Assembly (NCBI GenBank): GCA_009783885.1
Contig: WRCN01000008.1
Coordinates: 1-64,000, forward strand
Direction of reading: 5' to 3'
Source of the DNA: Bacteroidales bacterium
GTDB taxonomy: Bacteria > Bacteroidota > Bacteroidia > Bacteroidales > P3
Length of the DNA: 64,000 nt
Both the position numbers and the translations under genes were made by a program. Each line of letters begins with the position of its first letter. Position 1 is the first letter of the stretch. The notes below the pieces were generated by a model that was not told the origin of the DNA, made no database searches, and saw only the letters and a program-made list of their open reading frames with translations. Shown here in pieces: positions 8,904 to 17,290 of this stretch.

Positions 8904-9881
8904 ATGTTACAACTGTATCCATTAAAATTCACTCCCATCCTCAAAGACAAAATTTGGGGCGGAAAAAAGATTGCTCAACTGCAAATCTCCAACGATGCTA
9001 CCGAAAAAACCGGAGAGGCCTGGATTTTATCGGGTGTTGAAAATGATGAAACTCTTGTTGTTAATGGTTTTTTGGCTGAAAATACGATTAACGAACTCAT
9101 CGAAATCTATATGGCAGAACTCGTCGGAGAGAAAAATTTTGAAACATTTGGTTACGAATTTCCATTGCTATATAAAGTGATTGATGCCAACGACGATTTG
9201 TCTGTTCAAGTGCATCCCAACGATGAACTGGCACTCAAACGCCACGACTGCAATGGGAAATCCGAAATGTGGTACATTATGGATGCCGAAAAAGATGCCG
9301 AAATTATTTTGGGGTTCAACCAAGACATGAACCAACTCAAATTTCTTGAAAACCTTGAAAATAAAACGATTTTAGATATTCTTTCTCGACAAAAAGTGCG
9401 TATCGGCGATGCCTATTACATTCCATCAGGTTGCATTCACGCTCTGCGAAAAGGTGTGCTGTTGGCGGAAATTCAGCAAACGTCCGACATTACCTATCGG
9501 GTTTGGGATTGGGAGCGTGTGGACGAAAACGGCAATAGTCGCGAATTGCACGTGAACGAAGCTCTCGAAGCCATCAACTACAATGCTCGCAACGACGGTG
9601 CCACACGCTCGCAAGGCATCATTAACGGAACTTCGTCGCTCGTCAAAAGTCCGTATTTCCACACCAACGAAATTGCACTCACACAAGGCATTGAAAAAAA
9701 ATACACCGATTTGGATTCGTTCGTAACCCTATTTTGTGTGAAAGGTCAAGGCGTTGTGGTTGCAAACGAAATATCTGTCGAAATCAAAACCGGCGAATTA
9801 GTCTTAATTCCGGCAACTATTGATACCGTTCAAATTTTTCCAACAAATTCCATGCGAATTTTAGAAACCTATATTTTATGA
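8904..9881 (+). CDS. manA: Mannose-6-phosphate isomerase, class I
   Basis: 325 aa. Interconverts mannose-6-phosphate and fructose-6-phosphate in the cytosol, using zinc. It has the type I PMI core: PLKFTPILKDKIWGG at the N-terminus, metal-site motif SVQVHPND with the following KSEMWYI glutamate, and GCIHALRKG. The start MLQLYPLKF is chosen because an upstream in-frame start would lie inside the promoter -7 element. The stop overlaps the antiporter start (ATGAG), so the two genes are translationally coupled. Confidence 0.9.
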   Translation: MLQLYPLKFTPILKDKIWGGKKIAQLQISNDATEKTGEAWILSGVENDETLVVNGFLAENTINELIEIYMAELVGEKNFETFGYEFPLLYKVIDANDDLSVQVHPNDELALKRHDCNGKSEMWYIMDAEKDAEIILGFNQDMNQLKFLENLENKTILDILSRQKVRIGDAYYIPSGCIHALRKGVLLAEIQQTSDITYRVWDWERVDENGNSRELHVNEALEAINYNARNDGATRSQGIINGTSSLVKSPYFHTNEIALTQGIEKKYTDLDSFVTLFCVKGQGVVVANEISVEIKTGELVLIPATIDTVQIFPTNSMRILETYIL

Positions 9882-11158
9882 GTAGCGCCATTCCTCTTTC
9901 CCTCGTTTTTCTTGGCCTGATGGTCTTTTTGGCTCATTTGTTTGCGGCATTTTATCGCAAACAGATGGTGCCTGATGTACTGATGTTGTTGATCATCGGA
10001 TTGATTATCGGTCCGATTTTGAGATTGGTTGCACCTGAAGATTTAGGAGCGTTCGGACCTGTATTTACAACGATAACGTTAGTTGTAATTTTATTTGTAG
10101 GCGGGACCGATTTAAGCGTTGCAACGCTGAGGTCGTCTTGGAAAAGTACGATGACGCTGACTTTAACCGGATTTATATCCTCTGTCATCATTCTTGGTTT
10201 GATTTCTCACATTTTCTTAGGCTTTTCAGTCACCAGTGCTATTATGATCGGCGCAACTTTAGGCGGAACATCTTCTGCCATGGTTATTCCCATGGTGCAA
10301 CAAATGAAGCTTGGCGAAGAAACAAAAACAGTGCTGGCTCTTGAAGCTGCACTAACCGACGTATTGAGTTTTGTGTTGGTTTTGGCATGTGTGCAAGTGT
10401 ATACGCAAGGAGAGATCCACTTGGGTTTAACGATTGGTTCGGTTATTTCATCGTTCACTTTTGCCGCATTGATGGGGGTTGTGGGTGCCATGATCTGGTC
10501 ACGATATATACGATATGTTCGTCGAATTAAAGATTCAATTTTTACGACGCCGGCATTTGTCTTCATACTTTACGGAGCAGCAGAACTACTTGGTTTTAAT
10601 GGAGCTATAACTGCTTTGGCATTTGGTATAACGATGGCGAATATTGATACATTCAAGGCTCTTATCTTTCGTAAAATTATGGGTGGCGAAGGCAATAAAT
10701 TCAACGATACGGAACTGGTGTTTTTGAGAGAAGTATCCTTTTTGCTTAAAACGTTTTTCTTTGTATACATTGGGATGTCTATACTTTTCGAGGATGTAAA
10801 AGCTCTCATCATCGGTTTGATTTTTACAGCCGTAATTTATAGTGTTCGCCTATTTATTGCCAAGTATACGTCTCCGAAAACAGCAAATTTATTCGACAAA
10901 TCTGTGATTTCAATGATGACGCCGAAAGGACTTGCAGCCGCTGTACTGGCCTCAATTCCTGAAATGGCAGGCATTCCGGAAGGAACTCAAATCAAAAATA
11001 TCACGTATGCCGTAGTGCTTTTTTCAATCGTCGTAACGTCGATTTTAATTATTATCAACGATAAATCTAATAAATTGCAAGGTTTTTACAAACTATTTTT
11101 CCATCCGAAATCAAAACACCACCATAAAAAATCAACACATGAAAACCACACAACTTAA
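9878..11158 (+). CDS. Cation/proton antiporter (Na+/H+ exchanger family)
   Basis: 426 aa, very hydrophobic, with about 12 membrane segments and the CPA-type core including a conserved region GATLGGTSSAMVIPM and MTPKGLAAAVLAS near the C-terminus. Family knowledge indicates inner-membrane Na+ or K+/H+ exchange; the ion cannot be told from the sequence. The C-terminal tail is His/Lys-rich (HPKSKHHHKKSTHEN). It overlaps manA by 4 nt and the following TraB/GumN gene by 20 nt, so the three genes form one operon. Confidence 0.88.
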   Translation: MSSAIPLSLVFLGLMVFLAHLFAAFYRKQMVPDVLMLLIIGLIIGPILRLVAPEDLGAFGPVFTTITLVVILFVGGTDLSVATLRSSWKSTMTLTLTGFISSVIILGLISHIFLGFSVTSAIMIGATLGGTSSAMVIPMVQQMKLGEETKTVLALEAALTDVLSFVLVLACVQVYTQGEIHLGLTIGSVISSFTFAALMGVVGAMIWSRYIRYVRRIKDSIFTTPAFVFILYGAAELLGFNGAITALAFGITMANIDTFKALIFRKIMGGEGNKFNDTELVFLREVSFLLKTFFFVYIGMSILFEDVKALIIGLIFTAVIYSVRLFIAKYTSPKTANLFDKSVISMMTPKGLAAAVLASIPEMAGIPEGTQIKNITYAVVLFSIVVTSILIIINDKSNKLQGFYKLFFHPKSKHHHKKSTHENHTT

Positions 11159-12002
11159 ATCCGTAGTCGGTCTGTTTTTTTTCGGTTTAGGCGCGTTTCA
11201 ACTGCCCGGACAAGCGTTGCTTTGGGAAATTTCCGGAAACAGTTTATCTGAAACATCGTACTTGTTCGGTTCTATTCATATTCAGGACAAACGCGTGTTT
11301 CAGTTAGATTCGGAAGTTTGGAACCGATTCGAAAAAGCCTCAAATTTTGCATTGGAATTTGATCTCGAAAGCGTAAACCAACACGAGATAGCAATGCGAA
11401 TGATGATGTCTAAACCCTATTCCGAAATATTGTCGAAAGAGGATTATCAACTGTTGGAAAACGTGATCAAAACACACACCCAAATACCGTTTTTCGCTAT
11501 ACAACAGATGAAGCCGTTTTTTGTTTCAGCACTGATTTCTCAGTCGGTTTTAGCCATGGACGAAGACCACCCCCTGGATTTATTCCTGCTGAAAAAAGCG
11601 CGAGAAAGCCATAAAACAATTTTGGAGTTGGAATCGTTCGATGAACAAATAAATGTCATTGATAATATCCCATTCGATGAGCAATTGGAGGGTTTGCTCA
11701 AACTCATTCGCAATCCCGATTTGAAGAACAGTTTGGAAACAGAAGTTGAAAATTTAGTCATAACTTATCTCAGTCAAGACGATACTAAGCTTTACCAACT
11801 TATTCTTGAATCGGATGAAAGTGAAACGTTTATGAAACGTTTTTTGATCGAACGAAATCACAATATGTTCAAGAAAATTCAAACTTTTATTGCCAAGGAA
11901 AGCACGTTCATCGTTGTTGGTGCCGGACATCTTGGCGGCGATGAAGGGCTTGTGCAATTATTGAAAAATGCCGGATATACACTGACACCTATCAAATTTT
12001 AA
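11139..12002 (+). CDS. TraB/GumN family exported protein
   Basis: 287 aa. N-terminal signal peptide (about residues 1-25), then the family hallmark SYLFGSIHIQDKRVF and a C-terminal GAGHLGGDEGLVQLL. The paired GxxH motifs of TraB/GumN proteins are thought to form a metal-dependent protease-like site, though the physiological role in Bacteroidota is not established. The ATG is inside the 3' end of the antiporter gene (20-nt overlap), indicating co-translation. Confidence 0.82.
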   Translation: MKTTQLKSVVGLFFFGLGAFQLPGQALLWEISGNSLSETSYLFGSIHIQDKRVFQLDSEVWNRFEKASNFALEFDLESVNQHEIAMRMMMSKPYSEILSKEDYQLLENVIKTHTQIPFFAIQQMKPFFVSALISQSVLAMDEDHPLDLFLLKKARESHKTILELESFDEQINVIDNIPFDEQLEGLLKLIRNPDLKNSLETEVENLVITYLSQDDTKLYQLILESDESETFMKRFLIERNHNMFKKIQTFIAKESTFIVVGAGHLGGDEGLVQLLKNAGYTLTPIKF

Positions 12003-12007
12003 CCTGT

Positions 12008-12059
12008 ATGGGCGGGATTACCCACCCTAAATAATGGGGCGTGCAAACCGCGCCCCTAC
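12008..12059. repeat. Family A double-hairpin repeat
   Basis: Hairpin 1 is GGGCGGG-ATTA-CCCACCC and hairpin 2 is GGGGCGTG-CAAA-CCGCGCCCC, ending in CCTAC. Same layout as the copies in the ribosomal operon. Confidence 0.8.
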
Positions 12060-12075
12060 AATATGACCTGAAAAT

Positions 12076-12306
12076 ATGCAATTATTTTTATTAACAGTCG
12101 GAATATTAACACTTGCGCTCGCCGGAATTGCTATAAAAATGTTCGTCAAAAAAGGCGGTGAATTCAAAAAACAATGTGCTACCATCGAGTTTGAATCGGG
12201 CGAAAAGATTGGCTGTGTCTGCGATTCCGAACGTCATGAAGATTGCAAATATTATGACGTTCATCATGGTAGAAAGGTCGTTTCGACTCCGCTCAACGAC
12301 CGGTGA
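12076..12306 (+). CDS. Small single-TM protein with Cys motif (NqrM-like?)
   Basis: 76 aa. One N-terminal membrane helix (about residues 3-22) then a short cytoplasmic or periplasmic tail with CAT...CVCDSERHEDC. This resembles the layout of NqrM/DUF539 proteins (one helix plus four Cys that help insert iron into Na+-NQR), but the similarity is only in architecture and no nqr genes are in the window. The last 10 or so codons (KVVSTPLNDR) are translated from a family B palindrome, so the natural C-terminus was probably extended by the repeat. Confidence 0.6.
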   Translation: MQLFLLTVGILTLALAGIAIKMFVKKGGEFKKQCATIEFESGEKIGCVCDSERHEDCKYYDVHHGRKVVSTPLNDR

Positions 12307-12350
12307 CAGAGCGCCTCAATGACAGGTGGCTGAGCGGAGTCGAAGCCACC
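12276..12350. repeat. Two family B hairpins straddling a gene boundary
   Basis: GGTCG...CGACC (12276-12301) and GGTGGC...GCCACC (12325-12350) have loops built on the TCGACTCCGCTCA / TGAGCGGAGTCGA core. The first encodes the end of the small membrane protein. The second creates a false N-terminal extension of the aminopeptidase frame. Confidence 0.75.
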
Positions 12351-12376
12351 GAAAACCAAATCAAAAGAAAACAACA

Positions 12377-13792
12377 ATGATAGCTAAACTCGAAAAAAAA
12401 TCCGAAAACAAATCTAAAGTTTACATTATTGACAACGTCAAAAACCTCGAAAAAACAAGGCTTTCAAAAGATGAAATCAATTACGTTAAACAGCAATACA
12501 AAGATCACAAAATCGCATATTTCGAATTTAATCGTTTTGTATATACTGATTTTGTTGCTGTTTTAGATACTTCAAAAAGCGATGTTGCAAATTTTGAGCA
12601 AGCACGTATTGCAGGAAAAAATATGCAGACACGTTTGAGCAAACTCAATTTTTTTACAATACAATTAATTGACGAGTGTTTAAACCCTATACTCTGCATG
12701 ACTTTTGCAGAAGGATTACGTTTGTCGAATTACCAATTCACCAAACACAAAACCAAACCAAAAAATCAGTATTTAGACATTCAAATTGTTTCGAAAAAGC
12801 TGTCTAAAACAAAAATTGATACCTTGAATCTGTATTGTGAAGCGGTTTATTTTTGTAAAGATTTAATCAACGAGCCTCATAATTTTCAAAGTGCAGTTCA
12901 ATTTTCTAAAACCCTTGCAAATAAAGCAAAAACATTGGGTGTGAAAGCCATTATTTTCGATAAAAAACACATCGAAAGTTTGAAAATGGGAGGCTTGTTG
13001 GGCGTGAATAAAGGCAGCACAAATCCACCGACTTTTACCATTTTGGAATGGAAACCGCAATCGATAAAAAACTCCAAACCGATTGTTTTAGTGGGCAAAG
13101 GCTTAGTGTTCGATACTGGTGGAATGAATTTAAAAACGGACAACTTCATGAACGATATGAAGTACGATATGGCAGGCGGTGCAACCGTAGCTGCAACGAT
13201 TTTTGGTTTGGCTGCAACGAAATCCAAGCATCACGTTATTGCACTAATTCCTTCTACCGACAACCGTCCGGGCGCACACGCCTTGGTACCGGGCGATGTC
13301 ATCACCATGCGTTCTGGAAAAACCGTCGAAGTGGTGAACACCGACGCCGAAGGTCGTTTAATTTTAGCCGATGCTTTGGACTACGCCAAACTTTACAAAC
13401 CGCAACTCGTGATTGATGCGGCAACACTCACAGGCTCAGCTTCGCGCGCTATCGGAAAACACGGCATTGTTGCCATGCAAACCAACGCTGAAAAATTCCT
13501 TCAAATACTTCAAAAATCAGGTGAAGAAGTCTGCGAACGTATTGTTGAATTTCCGCTATGGGAGGAATATACCGAGGAGTTGAAATCCGAAGTTGCTGAT
13601 ATAAAAAACTGCGGTTCAGCTTATGCCGGTGCAATCACGGCAGGAAAATTTTTAACCGAATTTACAGATTATCCTTTCATTCATTTGGACATTGCAGGCG
13701 TGGCATTCAATACTACTGCATACAAATATTTCGGCAGTCAAGCATCCGGTTTCGGTGTGAGATTGTTGATTAACTTTTTCGAGAAAATGTAA
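12377..13792 (+). CDS. pepA: Leucyl aminopeptidase, M17 family
   Basis: 471 aa from the ATG at 12377. Cytosolic two-metal aminopeptidase removing N-terminal residues from peptides. The C-terminal catalytic domain shows LVGKGLVFDTGG (metal and Lys), the family signature NTDAEGRLILADAL, and DAATLTG. The N-terminal domain is divergent. An in-frame start at 12326 is rejected because the intervening codons come from a family B repeat (MAERSRSHRKPN...). Function as peptide turnover is well supported; substrate preference is not visible. Confidence 0.88.
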   Translation: MIAKLEKKSENKSKVYIIDNVKNLEKTRLSKDEINYVKQQYKDHKIAYFEFNRFVYTDFVAVLDTSKSDVANFEQARIAGKNMQTRLSKLNFFTIQLIDECLNPILCMTFAEGLRLSNYQFTKHKTKPKNQYLDIQIVSKKLSKTKIDTLNLYCEAVYFCKDLINEPHNFQSAVQFSKTLANKAKTLGVKAIIFDKKHIESLKMGGLLGVNKGSTNPPTFTILEWKPQSIKNSKPIVLVGKGLVFDTGGMNLKTDNFMNDMKYDMAGGATVAATIFGLAATKSKHHVIALIPSTDNRPGAHALVPGDVITMRSGKTVEVVNTDAEGRLILADALDYAKLYKPQLVIDAATLTGSASRAIGKHGIVAMQTNAEKFLQILQKSGEEVCERIVEFPLWEEYTEELKSEVADIKNCGSAYAGAITAGKFLTEFTDYPFIHLDIAGVAFNTTAYKYFGSQASGFGVRLLINFFEKM

Positions 13793-13815
13793 AATAACAA
13801 AATCGTAGCAAGGGG

Positions 13816-13837
13816 ATGTCTCGACTTCGCTCGACAT
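13816..13837. repeat. Family B hairpin
   Basis: ATGTCTCGA-CTTCGC-TCGACAT in the 97-nt gap between the aminopeptidase and the PdxA-like gene. Confidence 0.65.
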
Positions 13838-13889
13838 GACGACCCAAAACAACAATTAAACAACTAAACGATTAAATAATTAAACAATA

Positions 13890-14723
13890 ATGGAACAAAA
13901 ACGAAAAATAGCCGTAACACTTGGAAACGCTGAAAAATCCGCTCTTGAAGCCGTTTACAAAACCTTGTTGGATCATCAAGTGTTGGATCATGTTCAAGTA
14001 ACATTCTTCCCTGGTGGAATGGACGGACTTGAAAAAACATTAGAAGAAGCGACTTCGGGTTTTGATGCCGTAATTGCCATGCCTTTGCAAGGCGTTGACA
14101 TTCCAAAATTGTGGCGTCAAAAATGGACTGCACTTAATGATTCGTTGCAGGTTTCAACTTGTGGAGATTTACACTATATCACACTGATTTCGGAAGACAC
14201 AAGCGACATCGGTTTTTTACCCGATATGGAAAAAAATATTATGCGTATCGAAAAATTCTCAGAAGCTCTGAAATCTATGTTCCGCCTGCCTTTACCCAAA
14301 TTAGCCGTAATGTCCACATCGAAAAATGCGGACGGGAAAGCATCAAAAGAAGACAAGGAAATTTTAATACCGACCATACAAAAAGCATTTGAAAAATTGG
14401 TGCCGGTATTTGGTCCATTTTCAAGTGAACTGTTTTTTGCGTCGAACAGTCATTTGCGGTTCGATGGTTTTTGCTTTGTAAACCGCGAACAAGCTGATGT
14501 TATGATTGGTCGATACGACGGTATCAACATTTTATTCGAAGCCGAAGCACCCATCGTTTTAGCAACACCAATGACTAAAATAACCCATATCGAAGACATT
14601 TTTAGAGAAACGCTTTACAAAGTAAACGATGTGTTGCGATACCAAAAAGAATACGCCGAATTGAGCAAAAATCCGTTAAAATTCGAACTTAAACGAGAAA
14701 ATAATGAGTTTCAAGCATTTTAA
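13890..14723 (+). CDS. PdxA-like protein lacking the metal-binding histidines
   Basis: 277 aa, shorter than PdxA (about 330-360 aa). The C-terminal half aligns by eye with 4-hydroxythreonine-4-phosphate dehydrogenase: KLAVMS then ILIPTIQKAF, a FGPFSSELFF segment (PdxA FGPYPADGFF) and ADVMIGRYDGINILF (PdxA DAVLAMYHDQGLIPF). The PdxA motif NPHAGDNG is replaced by TSKNADGK and YHDQG by YDGIN, so the metal-ligand histidines are lost. It is probably a pseudoenzyme or has a changed activity. It overlaps murF-alr by 20 nt; the Alr domain uses PLP, the product of the PdxA pathway. Assignment is by motif alignment only. Confidence 0.7.
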   Translation: MEQKRKIAVTLGNAEKSALEAVYKTLLDHQVLDHVQVTFFPGGMDGLEKTLEEATSGFDAVIAMPLQGVDIPKLWRQKWTALNDSLQVSTCGDLHYITLISEDTSDIGFLPDMEKNIMRIEKFSEALKSMFRLPLPKLAVMSTSKNADGKASKEDKEILIPTIQKAFEKLVPVFGPFSSELFFASNSHLRFDGFCFVNREQADVMIGRYDGINILFEAEAPIVLATPMTKITHIEDIFRETLYKVNDVLRYQKEYAELSKNPLKFELKRENNEFQAF

Positions 14724-17190
14724 TATTGTCGAAATTGTTCAAATTCTGAAAGCAGAACCTTTTCCGAAAGATTTCCAAAACTCGGAAATAACGGATATTT
14801 GTACGGATAGTCGGAAAATTTCAATGGTTGAAAACACGTTGTTTTTTGCATTGAAAACAGCAAAAAACGATGGGCATAAATACATTTCAAACGTGCTCGA
14901 AAAAGGTGTGAAATGTTTTGTGGTTGAACGTTTGCCTGATTTCGAAATTCCAAATGATACGGTATTTTTAGTTGTCAAAAACACGCTTGAAGCCTTACAA
15001 AAATTAGCCGCTCAACATCGTCAAAAATTCAACATCCCGATTATTGGCATTACAGGAAGTAATGGAAAAACCATGGTAAAAGAATGGCTGTCGATTTTGC
15101 TTGAACCGTTTTTCAACGTGGTGCGAAATCCGAAAAGTTACAACAGCCAAATCGGTGTTCCGCTTTCGGTTTGGGAAATAAATGAATCGAACGAAATCGG
15201 TATTTTTGAAGCCGGAATTTCTGAACCGGGCGAGATGGAAAATCTGCAAAAAATTATTCAGCCAACCATCGGAATTTTTACGAATATCGGTAGCGCTCAC
15301 AATGAAGGTTTTGTGAATTTGACACAAAAGATTGCGGAAAAACTACGATTATTTACCAAAGTTGAACATCTCATTTATTGTACGGATCACATCGAAATTA
15401 AAGATCGAATACATTCATTGGAAAGTTTTCGAGAAGTCAATTTTTTCACGTGGGGACGGAAGTTTCAAGATGTAGATTTGTACATTCAATCCGAAGAAAA
15501 AGTTGATTCTAGAACCTTGCTTACGGCAGTCTACAAAGGCGAAACGATTCAAATCGTTATTCCGTTTCAAGATTTTGCATCAATAGAAAACCTCACGCAT
15601 TGCTGGGCTTGTGCGTTGCTTTTGGGTATTCCGAATGAAGAAATTGCGATGCACATGAACGATTTACCGCCTCTTGAAATGCGTTTGGAATTGCAGGAAG
15701 GCATCAATCATTGCTCAATTATCAACGACAGCTACAGTTCCGATTTCAGTTCGTTGATGATTGCCTTGGATTTTTTGAATCAACAAAAACAGCATAAAAA
15801 ACGCACGGTTATTTTGTCGTATATGTTGCAAAGCGGACGTAACGAATTGGAGTTGTACCAAGAGATTGCGAAACTTTTGGAACAAAAACAAGTTAACAGG
15901 CTCATTGGTATAGGCCCGGCCATATCTGCACAAGCACAACATTTCACCATCGAAAAAGAATTTTATCCTGATACGCCGACATTTTTGCAAAAATTCAATT
16001 TTTCATCATTGAATCACGAGACTGTTTTGCTGAAAGGCGCACGAATATTTGCATTTGAAAAAATCAACAATTTTTTGAAACAGAAATCTCATGAAACTGT
16101 CTTGGAAATTGATTTGAACGCGATGCAACACAATCTCAATTATTATCGCTCGAAAATTAAGCCAACAACAAAAATTATGTCGATGGTCAAAGCGTTTTCG
16201 TATGGAAGCGGTAGCTTTGAGATTTCAAATTTTTTGCAATTCAGCAATGTGGATTATCTTACGGTTGCTTACGCAGATGAAGGTGTTGAACTTCGAAATT
16301 TTGGCATCACATTGCCGATTATGGTGATGAATCCCGAAGAAATTGCCATAGAAAAAATGTTGCGTTTTAATTTGGAACCGGAAATTTACAATTTCCGGAC
16401 ACTGAATTTTCTTATTCAAGAACTTGCTGAAGTGCCTGATATTTTAGAGGTTTACATTCATTTGAAGTTAGACACGGGAATGCACCGATTGGGTTTTTTA
16501 GAAAACGATTTGCCAAAATTAATTAAAATTCTGAAAACTCAGAAACGAATTAAAGTGCGTTCGATTTTCTCGCATTTAGCGGGCTCGGAAGATTCGAGTT
16601 TGAATGATTTCACACGTTCGCAGATTGCAAAATTTACATCGATGAGCGAATTTTTGATGCAAGAATTCAAGTATCCGATTTTGCGACATATTCTCAATTC
16701 TGCCGGTATTTCAAGGTTCCCGGAGGCTCTGTTTGATATGGTGCGAATTGGAATTGGGTTGTATGGTGTTGGTTTTGATGAAAACGAACAACGACATTTG
16801 CAAAACGTGAGTACGCTCAAATCCACGATTTCACAAATCAAAACCGTTGATCCGAATGAAACTGTCGGCTATAATCGGAGATTTAAAGCCGAAACCACTA
16901 CAAAAGTCGGTATTGTCGCCATTGGTTATGCCGATGGGTTAAGTCGAAAATTAGGATACGGAAACGGCTCGGTTTGGGTCAACGGACATCAAGCACCCAT
17001 CATCGGCAGTGTGTGCATGGATATGTGTATGATAGGTTTGACAGGTATTTCCGCACAAGAAGGCGACGAAGTTGAATTTTTTGGAAACAAAACGCCTATT
17101 CAAGACATCGCCAAAAAATGCGATACCATTCCTTATGAAATTCTTACGGGGATTTCAAGGCGAGTGAAACGAGTTTATTATCAGGTGTAA
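14704..17190 (+). CDS. murF-alr: Bifunctional MurF ligase / alanine racemase fusion
   Basis: 828 aa. Residues ~1-455 are UDP-MurNAc-tripeptide:D-Ala-D-Ala ligase, with P-loop GITGSNGKTMVKEW at about 112-125. Residues ~460-828 are PLP-dependent alanine racemase: PLP lysine in SMVKAFSYGSGSFE (about 495), catalytic tyrosine in TVGYNRRF, and GSVCMDMCMI. The fusion supplies D-Ala and the ligase adding D-Ala-D-Ala to the cell-wall precursor. This fusion is a known feature of Bacteroidota. The start ATGAGTTTC lies within the end of the PdxA-like gene. The stop codon is part of the left arm of a long palindrome. Confidence 0.93.
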   Translation: MSFKHFNIVEIVQILKAEPFPKDFQNSEITDICTDSRKISMVENTLFFALKTAKNDGHKYISNVLEKGVKCFVVERLPDFEIPNDTVFLVVKNTLEALQKLAAQHRQKFNIPIIGITGSNGKTMVKEWLSILLEPFFNVVRNPKSYNSQIGVPLSVWEINESNEIGIFEAGISEPGEMENLQKIIQPTIGIFTNIGSAHNEGFVNLTQKIAEKLRLFTKVEHLIYCTDHIEIKDRIHSLESFREVNFFTWGRKFQDVDLYIQSEEKVDSRTLLTAVYKGETIQIVIPFQDFASIENLTHCWACALLLGIPNEEIAMHMNDLPPLEMRLELQEGINHCSIINDSYSSDFSSLMIALDFLNQQKQHKKRTVILSYMLQSGRNELELYQEIAKLLEQKQVNRLIGIGPAISAQAQHFTIEKEFYPDTPTFLQKFNFSSLNHETVLLKGARIFAFEKINNFLKQKSHETVLEIDLNAMQHNLNYYRSKIKPTTKIMSMVKAFSYGSGSFEISNFLQFSNVDYLTVAYADEGVELRNFGITLPIMVMNPEEIAIEKMLRFNLEPEIYNFRTLNFLIQELAEVPDILEVYIHLKLDTGMHRLGFLENDLPKLIKILKTQKRIKVRSIFSHLAGSEDSSLNDFTRSQIAKFTSMSEFLMQEFKYPILRHILNSAGISRFPEALFDMVRIGIGLYGVGFDENEQRHLQNVSTLKSTISQIKTVDPNETVGYNRRFKAETTTKVGIVAIGYADGLSRKLGYGNGSVWVNGHQAPIIGSVCMDMCMIGLTGISAQEGDEVEFFGNKTPIQDIAKKCDTIPYEILTGISRRVKRVYYQV

Positions 17191-17247
17191 CAAGTGGATG
17201 TCTCGACTGCGCACAGTGCATGTGCGCAGTCGAGACATCCACTTGTT
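17189..17247. repeat. 26-bp perfect inverted repeat, family B
   Basis: Two 26-nt arms (17189-17214 and 17222-17247) pair perfectly around the 7-nt loop AGTGCAT. The arms contain GGATGTCTCGACTGCGCAC. The left arm includes the last two bases of the murF-alr stop codon; the patatin promoter begins 18 nt after the right arm. Confidence 0.92.
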
Positions 17248-17264
17248 ATTTCACTTTTTTTTCG

Positions 17265-17272
17265 TATCTTTG
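17265..17272 (+). promoter_or_regulatory. Promoter of the patatin-Omp85 gene
   Basis: TATCTTTG preceded by a T-rich tract; the ATG follows 18 nt downstream. Confidence 0.7.
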
Positions 17273-17290
17273 TAGTGTTAATCGGAAAGC

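Noticed and set aside
14704..17190. Misassembly fusing murF and alr
   Set aside because: MurF-Alr fusions are a known feature of Bacteroidota and both halves are complete and in frame.
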